A stretch of 64,000 nt of DNA, from assembly GCA_031425155.1 (NCBI GenBank), contig JANPIV010000048.1, forward strand, positions 173,459-237,458. The letters run 5' to 3'. Source of the stretch: M3007 sp031425155 (lineage in GTDB: Bacteria > Bacteroidota > Bacteroidia > Chitinophagales > Saprospiraceae). The notes under the pieces are model-generated. The model saw only the letters and a list, made by a program, of their open reading frames with translations, was not told where the DNA came from and did no database searches. A program made the translations under genes and the position numbers. Each line of letters opens with the position of its first letter. The stretch's first letter is position 1. This document shows, in pieces, positions 1 through 8,260 of the stretch.

Positions 1-71
1 CAGGGCCAACGGCTGACGTCCCACGTCGGATAGCCAGCGTTTTGTCCCAACACTATCTAATTCAAGCGTTT

Positions 72-1253
72 ATGAAACGATCATTCCTTTGGGTGGCTTT
101 GTCCGCCCTGACCATCCTATGCTTTTCGGCCTGCGAAAGAGACGAAGAGCAAACCCTTAATGTTCCGTATATTACTGTACTGGAAATACAAGGCGATACG
201 CTGTTTATAAAGGGCGATTTCGGTACTGAAACTGGCTCTGTTACTATTAATAACCAAACCGTATCCGCCGATGATATACGCAGCTGGAGTGAAACCACGA
301 TTGTCTGCATTCTGGACCAGTCTCTGCCAGCAGAAATAGAAGTAGAAGTCATTACAAAAGATAAGAAAAGTAACCGTAAAAAAATTACGCGTACTACTAA
401 CACCCAACACTATATTAGTTATTTAGTGGTGGATGAGGCACTGGGAAGGTTGTTTATTTATGGTAAATTCGATCCTCAGCGCGGTTCAGTTAAAGTGAAT
501 AATATACCAGTATTAGAAATACAGACTTGGTCACCACAACTCATTATCTGCAAAATACCCTATAATGGTGGTGGCGAATATGGTAAAGTAGAAGTTAGTT
601 CCGGTAATAAAACGGCTTCGCGGACCCTATATCAGTGGACGGTTTATTTTGAGGAAACCCGCCCGCAAAGTGGTAAAACCGGGTCTTTGAAAGAAATCAT
701 GGCTGCCCAAATTTATCTGCGCGGTGATGTCGGCCCTATGCCGACTAATGTATCCTTGGCAGGCAACTCCGAACTCTATCCAGAAGCATATTGTCTGTAC
801 CGTACGGGTGGCATCACCGGCTCCGATTATGACTGTGGCCATATTACTGCTACTTGGGGCGATATAGACATGACTATTGAAAAAACAGCCGGATTCACAG
901 ATTTATCTGGTCAAACCCATTTTCAAGTTAGAAAAGAGCATCTCCCGGATGGATTTAATATCCAGTTAGATGTGTCTTTTTGGGAAATCATACCGGCCAC
1001 AGTTACTACTTCCCCCTGCATTGGTAATAGTACTACTTACCAGTATATGCAGTCAAGTGATTTGATTGGGGTAGGCGCTCTGACCGACTTACCACTGCGT
1101 TTTGAGCCGGGCACTAATAATATTAAGACGGACTCTATTACGGAGACCGTCAGCAGTTCTGCCAAACTGATTTGGGAAGCCGAAGACAGCCATTTTTATT
1201 TGCATAATGCCACGCTTAAATGGACGTGTTACGTGGATGATAAGCCGTTATAA
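72..1253 (+). CDS. Lipoprotein with two IPT/TIG-like domains
   Basis: Predicted 393-residue outer-membrane lipoprotein of unknown role. The start at 72 is chosen because it gives MKR followed by a hydrophobic stretch and a lipobox ending LCFSAC; an in-frame ATG at 42 would put ten extra residues in front. Two similar beta-rich segments (about residues 30-105 and 110-190) each contain a G(T/R)GSVxxNN-like core (TETGSVTINN, PQRGSVKVNN), typical of IPT/TIG immunoglobulin-like folds as in surface glycan-binding or adhesin lipoproteins of Bacteroidota. The remaining 200 residues match nothing I recognise. It converges on the CotH gene, with a long hairpin between them. The domain call is by pattern only. 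Confidence 0.7.
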   Translation: MKRSFLWVALSALTILCFSACERDEEQTLNVPYITVLEIQGDTLFIKGDFGTETGSVTINNQTVSADDIRSWSETTIVCILDQSLPAEIEVEVITKDKKSNRKKITRTTNTQHYISYLVVDEALGRLFIYGKFDPQRGSVKVNNIPVLEIQTWSPQLIICKIPYNGGGEYGKVEVSSGNKTASRTLYQWTVYFEETRPQSGKTGSLKEIMAAQIYLRGDVGPMPTNVSLAGNSELYPEAYCLYRTGGITGSDYDCGHITATWGDIDMTIEKTAGFTDLSGQTHFQVRKEHLPDGFNIQLDVSFWEIIPATVTTSPCIGNSTTYQYMQSSDLIGVGALTDLPLRFEPGTNNIKTDSITETVSSSAKLIWEAEDSHFYLHNATLKWTCYVDDKPL

Positions 1254-1258
1254 ATTGC

Positions 1259-1301
1259 CCCCTAAACCTCGTAGGTTTTCAAAACCTACGAGGTTTAGGG
1301 G
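1259..1301. repeat. Perfect palindrome, family P1; likely bidirectional terminator
   Basis: Two perfect 21-base inverted arms (1259-1279 and 1281-1301) around one base, core AAACCTCGTAGGTTTT. It lies between convergent genes and could stop transcription on both strands. The arms are longer than a normal terminator needs and lack a clear T-run, so it is more likely a dispersed palindromic repeat used as a terminator. Confidence 0.85.
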
Positions 1302-1309
1302 TGAAAAAA

Positions 1310-2836
1310 TCATTTCCCCTTCCAAATTCTTCTGGTTTCCGCTCCTGCCCGCAGCACATACCAGCCCTGCGCCAAGCCCGTAAGTGGCCACGAAAAGGCG
1401 TCTTCCGCGCTGCGCCAGGTCTTCGTTTCTATCAGTCTGCCCATGCCGTCATAGAGCGTTCCGTTTATTAATTGCCCCGCATATTCCGGCGCAGTACGGA
1501 TCCACAAATGGTCGTTTACTGGATTAGGATAAATCTGGATAGAAAAACGGGTCTCGTCGGGCATATTTATTGCGGTTAATAATCCGGCGATCTGACTCAG
1601 TGTACTATCATGGCGTTGCAGCAGAAAAGGCTTGATGCCATAAGGCGTATGTCCATCCACGGTGGTCGAAAAACCATTGTGGAAATCGGTCATATCGTAA
1701 CCATAGTCCAGCGGACGGAAAGGGTCGGTGGCAGCGGCGGGAATAAGAATACCGTGCAGCACTTCAATGCGCGGAAAAATAGCCTGCGGCAGCGTGATAA
1801 AGCGGGTAATGCTGTCGAGATAATGAATATACTGATCGCGAAAAGCGGGCACCGCGAGCAGTTTGGTGGCTAACGGACGCGATTCGGTGGCATGTTGCCA
1901 GGCCAGGGCGTTGCGTTTGGCCCAATCCTTACCGAGCCAGTCCACGCCGAAGGTATTATCGGTATCATAAGTAATAAATTCGAAGCGTCCGGTGGCGGGA
2001 TTATCATAGATGTAGTAGTTATTTTTATTATAAAAGTAGTCGTCCCAATTACCCGTTGCCACATCCAGCGCGAAGGCTTTCAGTACGGCGTTTACATTTA
2101 AAATCTGGCTGATTTGATTAGCGGAACTGGCATTAACGGGTTGGTTTAAGGCGGTAATCAACGCTACCAGGCGTGAATAATCGTCCGCTGTTTCATTAGT
2201 GCTGAGTTCGTAGGCGCGGGTCACGGGATCGTGGAGAATGCTCTTATACGACTGCGGATTGAGGCCGAGATAGCCCAGATCAGCCGGATAAGTGCATTTA
2301 TAAAGATTGCCCTCATTATCGCCATAAGCGCGGGTAAGCCATTGTTTATCAATCTCTTCGATATTGGTATAGAGACCGCGATACTGCTGATTGACATAGA
2401 GTTTTACGAAAGACGTTCGCCGCTCCGGCATACCGGCTTTTTGCCACACTTCATAGAAGAGTTTCTCCCGGATCATGGTCGGGTCATTGTGCGAACCATT
2501 CAGATTCAGTTTGCGAACGCCCTGGTATTCCCGTCCGGGCACAAACGCATTAAAACTGATTTTGAAAGACTTTTTGGCGGCACTGAGCGATGTATTGCCC
2601 CGCAGGCGCAGACCCACCTGCGCGATGGTGTCGCGGTGCTGGCCGTCGTCAAAAATGAAACGCGCCTGACTATATTGGTCATTCACCAAATCATTCACGA
2701 TATGATTGAACGTGGCCGCAGGTAAATCCAGATAGATAGAGGCTATTTTGCTATCATCATACAGTGCCGTGGATTGGGCAGGCAGGGAAGCGGCGGAGCA
2801 GATCGCCAGATAGAGCAGGAATACGAGTCGTTTCAT
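1310..2836 (-). CDS. CotH kinase family protein with T9SS type A sorting domain
   Basis: Secreted 508-residue protein. It has an N-terminal signal peptide (MKRLVFLLYLAICSAASLPAQ), then a CotH-like atypical kinase region from about residue 25 to 400 with the family signatures RLRGNTS, KKSFKISF, REKLFYEVW, LYVNQQYRGLYTNIEEID and a metal-binding type YDTDNTFG segment near residue 290. CotH proteins are protein kinases that phosphorylate secreted or spore proteins. The last 80 residues (IYPNPVNDHLWI ... GWYVLRAG) form a T9SS type A C-terminal sorting domain, so the protein is expected to cross the outer membrane and be cell-surface attached or released. It stands alone between a convergent lipoprotein and a divergent small membrane protein. 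Confidence 0.88.
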   Translation of the reverse strand: MKRLVFLLYLAICSAASLPAQSTALYDDSKIASIYLDLPAATFNHIVNDLVNDQYSQARFIFDDGQHRDTIAQVGLRLRGNTSLSAAKKSFKISFNAFVPGREYQGVRKLNLNGSHNDPTMIREKLFYEVWQKAGMPERRTSFVKLYVNQQYRGLYTNIEEIDKQWLTRAYGDNEGNLYKCTYPADLGYLGLNPQSYKSILHDPVTRAYELSTNETADDYSRLVALITALNQPVNASSANQISQILNVNAVLKAFALDVATGNWDDYFYNKNNYYIYDNPATGRFEFITYDTDNTFGVDWLGKDWAKRNALAWQHATESRPLATKLLAVPAFRDQYIHYLDSITRFITLPQAIFPRIEVLHGILIPAAATDPFRPLDYGYDMTDFHNGFSTTVDGHTPYGIKPFLLQRHDSTLSQIAGLLTAINMPDETRFSIQIYPNPVNDHLWIRTAPEYAGQLINGTLYDGMGRLIETKTWRSAEDAFSWPLTGLAQGWYVLRAGAETRRIWKGK

Positions 2837-2921
2837 GTAGCGAAGATCGGGAGAAATTCAAAACCTGCTGTTCTGCCAATACATTTTCGTAATATTGTCC
2901 GCAAAAACAGCGCGTATTATT

Positions 2922-3227
2922 ATGAAAATACTCTTTTGGCTCGGCCTGACGATCGAAGGATTGGCTATGCTCTACTATTTGTATCAGACCTGGATAATTT
3001 ATTCCGGTCGCTCGATCTATGAGGAGTCTTATTACCCAGATTTGTACCGGCAAAATCTGATTCCGGCAGTCCTGTTGAGCCTGATTTTTTTCAGTGCTTT
3101 ATCAGCCAGATTCTATTTTAATGCGCCCAAAGTAGCGACCTGGATTGTGCTTTCGCCGGTTGTTACTGCGGTTATAGCGGGCGTAGGAATGGTGGTCAGC
3201 AGTATGTTTATTAAAGATTGGAGGTAA
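2922..3227 (+). CDS. Small membrane protein, unknown
   Basis: About 101 residues from the ATG at 2922 (MKILFW...); an alternative in-frame ATG at 2895 adds nine residues. It contains three hydrophobic segments (around residues 3-22, 47-65 and 70-92) with a soluble Tyr/Ser-rich loop between the first two. No family recognised. It is divergent from the CotH gene and converges on a lipoprotein gene only five bases away. Real but functionally blank. Confidence 0.6.
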   Translation: MKILFWLGLTIEGLAMLYYLYQTWIIYSGRSIYEESYYPDLYRQNLIPAVLLSLIFFSALSARFYFNAPKVATWIVLSPVVTAVIAGVGMVVSSMFIKDWR

Positions 3228-3232
3228 TTTTA

Positions 3233-3913
3233 CTAATGTATTTCCAGTCTGTTAGGCAATGTCCAAATGGCCGACCAGGGCCGGACAATGCGCCGACGTT
3301 TTTCTCCTTTCCAGGAAATTCGTCCGTAGATGTGCTTCTGTTTAGTCGAAATAGACTTTACGGAATCAATTTGCAGATCAGTGTCCCAGCCTTCCGAGAT
3401 AAAACATTTATTCAGAATGGCGTAAAAATCAAGACTGTCTCCCCGTACTTTCCAGACAGACACCACTGCCGACATATATTCGCCTTCGTCGTAAAGCGGA
3501 TTAAATACAAAACCACTATATGGAAAGCCATTTCCCGAACCATCGAATACGCCGCCAGTGTTGGCACAAAAATCCTCTTCCCGGCCATCCCATTTAGTTT
3601 TTGCCTTCATGGCATAACAGCCAAATCGTTGGGTTGGAACTGGATGCAGACCAATTTTTTGTCGTTTTATTTCTTGGTCATAACCAACGTCAACCGTACC
3701 CGAAAAGTCGGTTAAATCTTGTTTCGCCACCGTAAAATGCGCCGGAAACGGGAAAATATCTACGTATTTCTGCCGGACGGCTGGCACTGCCTGCACTGGT
3801 GTGGACGGAACGGGTGCTGGCAACGGAGGGGGAGGCGTCTGCTGACAATTATAAAAAATAATGGTAAATGTAAGAAGGGTTAGCCATTGCCAAATACGGA
3901 TTGTAGTATTCAT
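3233..3913 (-). CDS. Putative lipoprotein, unknown
   Basis: 226 residues with an N-terminal hydrophobic segment ending in FTIIFYNCQ, a plausible lipoprotein cleavage site (Cys about residue 23), followed by a proline-rich spacer (PPPPLPAPVPSTP). The rest is a soluble beta-rich domain with several Trp and Tyr and a K-G-E-K-R-R-R segment near the end. No family recognised. It probably sits on the periplasmic side of a membrane. The gene converges on the small membrane protein. Confidence 0.65.
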   Translation of the reverse strand: MNTTIRIWQWLTLLTFTIIFYNCQQTPPPPLPAPVPSTPVQAVPAVRQKYVDIFPFPAHFTVAKQDLTDFSGTVDVGYDQEIKRQKIGLHPVPTQRFGCYAMKAKTKWDGREEDFCANTGGVFDGSGNGFPYSGFVFNPLYDEGEYMSAVVSVWKVRGDSLDFYAILNKCFISEGWDTDLQIDSVKSISTKQKHIYGRISWKGEKRRRIVRPWSAIWTLPNRLEIH

Positions 3914-3963
3914 GGATTTCCGCTTTTTAAATTCAATTAGAACCTGATGTTACGCACCGGATA

Positions 3964-4041
3964 CGTTTACGAAACCTTTGGAGGTTTCGCAAACGCCACG
4001 TCGTCAACACGTTTGCGAAACTTCTTTTAGTTTCGTAAACG
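3964..4041. repeat. Double hairpin, palindromic repeat family P2
   Basis: Two hairpins in a row: CGTTTACGAAACC/GGTTTCGCAAACG (3964-3995) and CGTTTGCGAAAC/GTTTCGTAAACG (4010-4041). The second is the reverse-complement version of the first, so the pair also forms a larger palindrome, like paired REP units (BIME). Located in the space between the lipoprotein gene and the YjbR-like gene. Confidence 0.85.
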
Positions 4042-4060
4042 TCACTGCAGTTAGAACATA

Positions 4061-4408
4061 TTATTCTACTAGTGTCGCCTGTATTTTTTTAGGCAATTTC
4101 TCCCGCACCAGTTCATACGCCTGTTTTAAATAGTGCTCCCATTCCTGCGTGTCCAGACACTCAAAATCAGTCACTTGCACCCAATGAAATTTTGCCCCGC
4201 CGTAGGGCGCAGGCTGAATACCGGGCCGGTCGCACATTTCCTCCAATTCTTCTTCCCGCACTTTAAAAGCGGCTTTATCCAGATTTTTAGTGTTGGAAGA
4301 ACAAAACACCTTGCCGGCGACCATAAAGCAAAGCTGGTCACCGTATTTAATGCCTTCACTGGTGCCGGGCAGCGACAGGCAAAAATCGCGCAATTTTTCG
4401 ATGTCCAT
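4061..4408 (-). CDS. MmcQ/YjbR family protein
   Basis: 115 residues from the ATG at 4408 (MDIEKLRDFCLSLPG), the usual start and length for the family. The open frame runs further upstream to 4552, but that stretch translates a palindromic repeat and is rejected. Family signatures are CLSLPGTSEGIKYG near the start, a central FKVREEELEEM and a C-terminal LKQAYELVREKLPKK. YjbR/MmcQ proteins adopt a CyaY/MmcQ-type double-wing fold and are thought to bind DNA; the exact role is unknown. Downstream of the MuiA-like gene, separated by a 62-base palindrome. Confidence 0.85.
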   Translation of the reverse strand: MDIEKLRDFCLSLPGTSEGIKYGDQLCFMVAGKVFCSSNTKNLDKAAFKVREEELEEMCDRPGIQPAPYGGAKFHWVQVTDFECLDTQEWEHYLKQAYELVREKLPKKIQATLVE

Positions 4409-4440
4409 TAGAATAGAATCTGAAGATTCAATCGAGATGT

Positions 4441-4502
4441 AGTGGTGGCATGGGTTCCAGTATTTTTTTCTTTGAAAATACACTGGAACCCATGCCACCA
4501 CT
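4441..4502. repeat. Long palindrome, repeat family P3
   Basis: Perfect 21-base inverted arms (4441-4461 and 4482-4502) around a 20-base A/T-rich loop; arm core GTGGTGGCATGGGTTCC. The right-arm sequence recurs at 61326-61344, so this is a dispersed element rather than only a terminator. Confidence 0.9.
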
Positions 4503-4554
4503 CTCTTCTTACAAATGATGTTACGTAAAGCCTGCAAAAAGAGGGCCCACAAAC

Positions 4555-6240
4555 CTACAAATTCCGCACCATCCGATCCTTCGGATATTTCACTTCATAA
4601 CTGAATACGAGTTTTTTACTATCTTTGGAATCCAGTTTTAAATCCCAGATCAATTTTCCGGTGTCAGGATTAAACCGTGCTTTGGAATATTCCAGATATT
4701 CTATTTTAATCGCGGCATCCTGTACGATGGGCATCTGGTCTTCCACAATCAACCGGATCGGCAGATTTTTCGTATTACGCACCGAAATTTCAAAGGTTTT
4801 AGTCACAATCTTCTGGTCATTCAGATTTTTTTCCTTGGATTTATCTTTCACTTTAATGCGCTTGACCACAATACTTTTATCGCGCCCCAGATTAACTTGC
4901 AGCGTATCGCCAATGCTATTGGGATTCAAATGCGTTTGGCCAACATAACTCCCGTCAAAATACACCCGCGCCGGGCCAGGTATTAAATTCATATCTTCCC
5001 AATCCGTCAGACGCGCCACCAGAAAAACGTCCGGGTCCAGTTTAGGTACCACCGTGTAATTATACATCGCCGGAATTTTACGCTCCTGAATCACTACATT
5101 ATGCGGTTTGCCATCCGACTGAATCGTGTAAGGCAGACTAATTTCATATTCTATACGTAACATATTTTCATTGACAGTCACATAGTCCGCCACGCCGTCT
5201 TTATCCGCAGCGTCTTCGGACATGACGACCACTTCATCTAGCGACTTTTCTGCCAGATTTACGCTGTTATAATTGTTCACGTTACCGGCTGCCGTTTTTG
5301 CCCGGTCGTCGCGGCCATAAGCAATTGGCACATCAAAATTCAGGTAGGTGGGCGTCAGTACTGGTTTGTCATTGGATTGATTAGGATTGCCGGAAGAGAG
5401 CGTCAGCATTACTTTCGACCAATCCAGGCCCGTATTCTGATACACGCCCGCGTGATGATTCAGCGTAATTTCCGGGGAGGCTTTGGCGGCGCGAAGGTCA
5501 TAGGAGGCCGTCCAGCCTGCTTGCGGCACAAAATAGTGAATGGTAATCTGGGTGGACAAGGCGCGCTCGGCCAGCACGGTCACGATGATCTGCGGCATCG
5601 GTTGCGGCGCGGTTTCTTCGCTCTCATAATTGCCGGACAGCAGCGTTTCCAGGGCCGATTTGCGACTTCCCAATTGGCTTTGGATCAGCGAAAGGCGGTA
5701 TTTTTCGCGCTCGAGGTGCAGTAATTCAGCATCAATATCATTGAGCCGAAGGCGCAAAAAATCAATGCTTTGCGTAAATAAACGCAGGGAATCACGCTGC
5801 TGTTCGCCCCGCATCAGGCGGTTCTGCAGCAGTATCTGCCGCTCGGTCGCAAAGTTGTTGATGCGGTTTTGTATGCCCTTGGTGACGAAGCCCAGTTCGA
5901 CGAGCGAATCGTTCACGGTTTTCAGGTCGCGTTCGAGTTTTTTGTGGGCCGGATCGGCGGTTTTGGGAACTGCCACGGCGTATTTCAGGTTGTAACGCAC
6001 ATCCATAATTACGGCGTCGCCGGAAATGGCCGCCTGCAACGAATTTTGCAACAGGAAAGGAGAGACATTTTCAAAAATAATATCCGTTGTACCAGCGGCG
6101 AAATTGATCGTTTCGGTAGAAAAAAGTTCGGCACCCTGCGTGAAAACCGTGGCTTTTTGTACCGAGGTTTTGATGGTTTTTTCGCTTTGCGCAGCGACTA
6201 AAACGGGCAGAAAAAGCAAGAGGAAGATGGTGTGTTTCAT
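4555..6240 (-). CDS. MuiA-like protein (DUF4140/DUF4139)
   Basis: 561-residue exported protein (signal peptide MKHTIFLLLFLPVLVAAQ). Residues about 30-130 match the DUF4140 N-terminal domain (VTVFTQGAEL-type opening, IIFENVSPFL). Residues about 95-205 form a coiled coil. The rest is the DUF4139 beta domain (YFVPQAGWTASYDLRA, LTLSSGNPNQS). The family is named after mucoidy inhibitor A; the biochemical role is unknown, probably in the periplasm or outer membrane. Between the coiled coil and the last third there is a short insert with LDEVVVMSED, resembling the linker after carboxypeptidase-regulatory domains in TonB-dependent receptors. Divergent from the GNAT gene. Confidence 0.85.
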   Translation of the reverse strand: MKHTIFLLLFLPVLVAAQSEKTIKTSVQKATVFTQGAELFSTETINFAAGTTDIIFENVSPFLLQNSLQAAISGDAVIMDVRYNLKYAVAVPKTADPAHKKLERDLKTVNDSLVELGFVTKGIQNRINNFATERQILLQNRLMRGEQQRDSLRLFTQSIDFLRLRLNDIDAELLHLEREKYRLSLIQSQLGSRKSALETLLSGNYESEETAPQPMPQIIVTVLAERALSTQITIHYFVPQAGWTASYDLRAAKASPEITLNHHAGVYQNTGLDWSKVMLTLSSGNPNQSNDKPVLTPTYLNFDVPIAYGRDDRAKTAAGNVNNYNSVNLAEKSLDEVVVMSEDAADKDGVADYVTVNENMLRIEYEISLPYTIQSDGKPHNVVIQERKIPAMYNYTVVPKLDPDVFLVARLTDWEDMNLIPGPARVYFDGSYVGQTHLNPNSIGDTLQVNLGRDKSIVVKRIKVKDKSKEKNLNDQKIVTKTFEISVRNTKNLPIRLIVEDQMPIVQDAAIKIEYLEYSKARFNPDTGKLIWDLKLDSKDSKKLVFSYEVKYPKDRMVRNL

Positions 6241-6311
6241 TATTTTTAATAGTTTTGTCCAAGTGAGCCAGATAGATGCTCCTGGTGAAAAATATACATA
6301 AACACGAACCC

Positions 6312-6758
6312 ATGATTTTCAGAGAAGCAACCATTCAGGACATTGACGATATAATGAACGTCCGATTTTCGGTGGTGGAAAATGCCTTGAACACGCCCGG
6401 TTTAGTCACCGAAAAAGATTGTGAAGAGTACCTTACGCAGCGCGGGAAAGGCTGGGTCTGCGAAATAGACCATAGCGTGGTCGGCTTCTCTATTGTGGAC
6501 TTGCAAGCGCACAATATCTGGGCGTTATTTGTCCGCCCGGAGCAGGAAGCCAGGGGCATTGGTAAGGAATTGCACCGCCTGATGATGGACTGGTATTTTA
6601 GCCAAACCCGCGAAAAAGTGTGGTTGGGCACCGCGCCGGGCACCAGGGCAGAAGTGTTTTATGGAAAAAATGGCTGGACCGCCGTAGGCACGGTCAATAA
6701 AGGAGAGGTGAAATTTGAAATGAGTTGGGAGGATTGGGAGCGAAGGAAGTTTAATTAG
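6312..6758 (+). CDS. GNAT family N-acetyltransferase
   Basis: 148 residues from the ATG at 6312 (MIFREATIQDIDDI), the standard opening of GNAT enzymes; an in-frame ATG at 6276 would add twelve residues of non-family sequence. Motif A for acetyl-CoA binding is seen as VRPEQEARGIGKELHRLM (R-x-x-G-x-G), followed by the motif B region FYGKNGWTAVG. It should transfer an acetyl group to a small molecule or peptide amine; the substrate cannot be predicted. It ends four bases before the convergent anti-sigma-like gene. Confidence 0.85.
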   Translation: MIFREATIQDIDDIMNVRFSVVENALNTPGLVTEKDCEEYLTQRGKGWVCEIDHSVVGFSIVDLQAHNIWALFVRPEQEARGIGKELHRLMMDWYFSQTREKVWLGTAPGTRAEVFYGKNGWTAVGTVNKGEVKFEMSWEDWERRKFN

Positions 6759-6761
6759 TAT

Positions 6762-7553
6762 TTACCGCCACACCGACCCCAATTTCCCCTGCAAATCCTG
6801 CGCCTGCTCTTGATAAGAATGCCCCGTACGGTTCGCTAGCTGTCCCAAAAATAACAGAAAATCTGCATCCTTCGTTCGGCCAGCCGCCAGATAAGTCAGC
6901 ACCCGGTTCCACTCCGCTTTTTCTTTAAATCTCGTTGGTCCCTGTTGGGCACTCAGCCCGAAAGCCGCGATAGCCAGGTCATATTGTTGCTGTTGCAGGG
7001 CGACGTGGCCGAGGTAATATTCGGCTTCGGCATAGTGGTCATCATCGGGAGAAATATCGCCGAAAAACAGCGTGGCTTTGTTCAGATCACCCGCCATCCA
7101 GGCATCCAGACCGGGCTGGAGCGGGCGGTCAGCGGCACCGCCGGAGCGGAAGGAAGAATCAGCGGGCTTTTCATATTGCGCCGCAAAAAGGGCCTCGTCA
7201 GAGTACTGACTGTGCGCCCAGCGAACGCCAAACCAGCCGATCAGCAGCGCGACGCTGGCCGCCACCGCCAGCCGTACCCAGGTGCTGCGCATCTGTACCA
7301 CCCGACCGCCCACGGGTGTGGTCACGGTCATGGGCGTCGCGGTAGCCTCCTCCTCGTTCCAGGTTTGCAACTGGCTGCGCAGACTATTTTCGATGCCTTG
7401 CTCGATCACGTCGTTCGTCTGCTGAAAGAGGGCCAAGGCCTGCCGCAGCTCTGCATTGGTCACCAGTTCGGACTCAAAAGCGGCCCGTTCAGCGGCGGAC
7501 ATGGTGCCCGTCTCGTATTCTTCAATGCGTTCGATGTAAAGTTCAATGTTCAT
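6762..7553 (-). CDS. Anti-sigma-like membrane protein with TPR domain
   Basis: 263 residues. The first 85 residues are cytoplasmic and resemble an anti-sigma N-terminus (IERIEEYETGTMSAAERAAFES, as in zinc-finger-less anti-sigma proteins of Bacteroidota). A single membrane helix follows (VRLAVAASVALLIGWFGV, about residues 92-110). The periplasmic part has at least two TPR-like helical pairs (AEAEYYLGHVALQQQQYDLAI). It starts four bases after the sigma factor stop, in the same transcription unit, so it probably holds the sigma factor inactive until a periplasmic signal arrives. That role is inferred from position and topology. Confidence 0.75.
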   Translation of the reverse strand: MNIELYIERIEEYETGTMSAAERAAFESELVTNAELRQALALFQQTNDVIEQGIENSLRSQLQTWNEEEATATPMTVTTPVGGRVVQMRSTWVRLAVAASVALLIGWFGVRWAHSQYSDEALFAAQYEKPADSSFRSGGAADRPLQPGLDAWMAGDLNKATLFFGDISPDDDHYAEAEYYLGHVALQQQQYDLAIAAFGLSAQQGPTRFKEKAEWNRVLTYLAAGRTKDADFLLFLGQLANRTGHSYQEQAQDLQGKLGSVWR

Positions 7554-7557
7554 ATAA

Positions 7558-8151
7558 TCAGTATTTTAGCACTTTTTGCATTTCCGGATTTTGCTGCACC
7601 AGTTCCACCAGGCTTACGTGGCAGCGATATTTTGCTTTGCGGGCCATATCCGCACTGGAAAAACCGAGCGACGCCGCTATTTCTTCCATCGAATAGGATA
7701 GTTTCCACAGTTCCAGAATGCGCTGGCAACGTTCTCCCAATTGACCCAACAGGCTGTTCAGCAAGTCTTTACGCTCCTGGGCGATCATCGTAATTTCCGG
7801 CGTATATTCATCCGGCTCATTGGCCAGCACAGTCTCTGCGCCCTGCGTGGTATGCGCTTGCTTCCGCACCTGATTCATCCATAAAAACCGGCAAATAGAA
7901 TATAAATATCCTTTTAGCGGTGCTTCCCCCCGGAACCGGCCCTCCCGAATATTGCGGTCGAGTACAATAATCCCCTCGTGGAACATATCTTGCCCGTCCT
8001 CGGCGTTTCCCTGTCGGTTGCGTACGAACTGAATCACCTTTCGTTTCAGCTCATTGTCATTGTAAATGGCCCGCAGGGCGGCCTGTCGGTTTTGCCCTCC
8101 GCTGTTGATGGCAGCGAGGAACTGATCGTCTGTCCATTGGCTGGTTTGCAT
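7558..8151 (-). CDS. ECF-type RNA polymerase sigma factor
   Basis: 197 residues. Sigma region 2 is seen at about residues 45-100 (DGQDMFHEGIIVLDRNI, GEAPLKGYLYSICRFLWMNQVRK). Region 4 is at about 130-185 (ERCQRILELWKLSYSMEEIAASLGFSS, a helix-turn-helix). There is no region 1.1 or 3, so it is a group 4 (extracytoplasmic function) factor. It is first in a unit with the anti-sigma-like gene and divergent from the CHAT gene; the 109-base spacer should carry both promoters. Likely targets are the exported genes next door, three of which share one promoter-like motif (11467-11496, 13168-13197, 15348-15377). Confidence 0.9.
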   Translation of the reverse strand: MQTSQWTDDQFLAAINSGGQNRQAALRAIYNDNELKRKVIQFVRNRQGNAEDGQDMFHEGIIVLDRNIREGRFRGEAPLKGYLYSICRFLWMNQVRKQAHTTQGAETVLANEPDEYTPEITMIAQERKDLLNSLLGQLGERCQRILELWKLSYSMEEIAASLGFSSADMARKAKYRCHVSLVELVQQNPEMQKVLKY

Positions 8152-8260
8152 ACATGTGTTTTGAACCGCGAAAACGTTCCGCGAAATGGAAAATATTTTT
8201 GCTTTTTATCGCCGGAAGGTAAAGGTAGTGCGGGAAAGAGGATTCATAAAAGTTGATAAA

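Noticed and set aside
1..71. End of an upstream gene (frame ending at a TAG at 31-33)
   Set aside because: Ten codons only, no recognisable motif; cannot be supported.
4409..4552. N-terminal extension of the YjbR-like protein
   Set aside because: This stretch is the translation of palindrome P3; the family start is the ATG at 4408.
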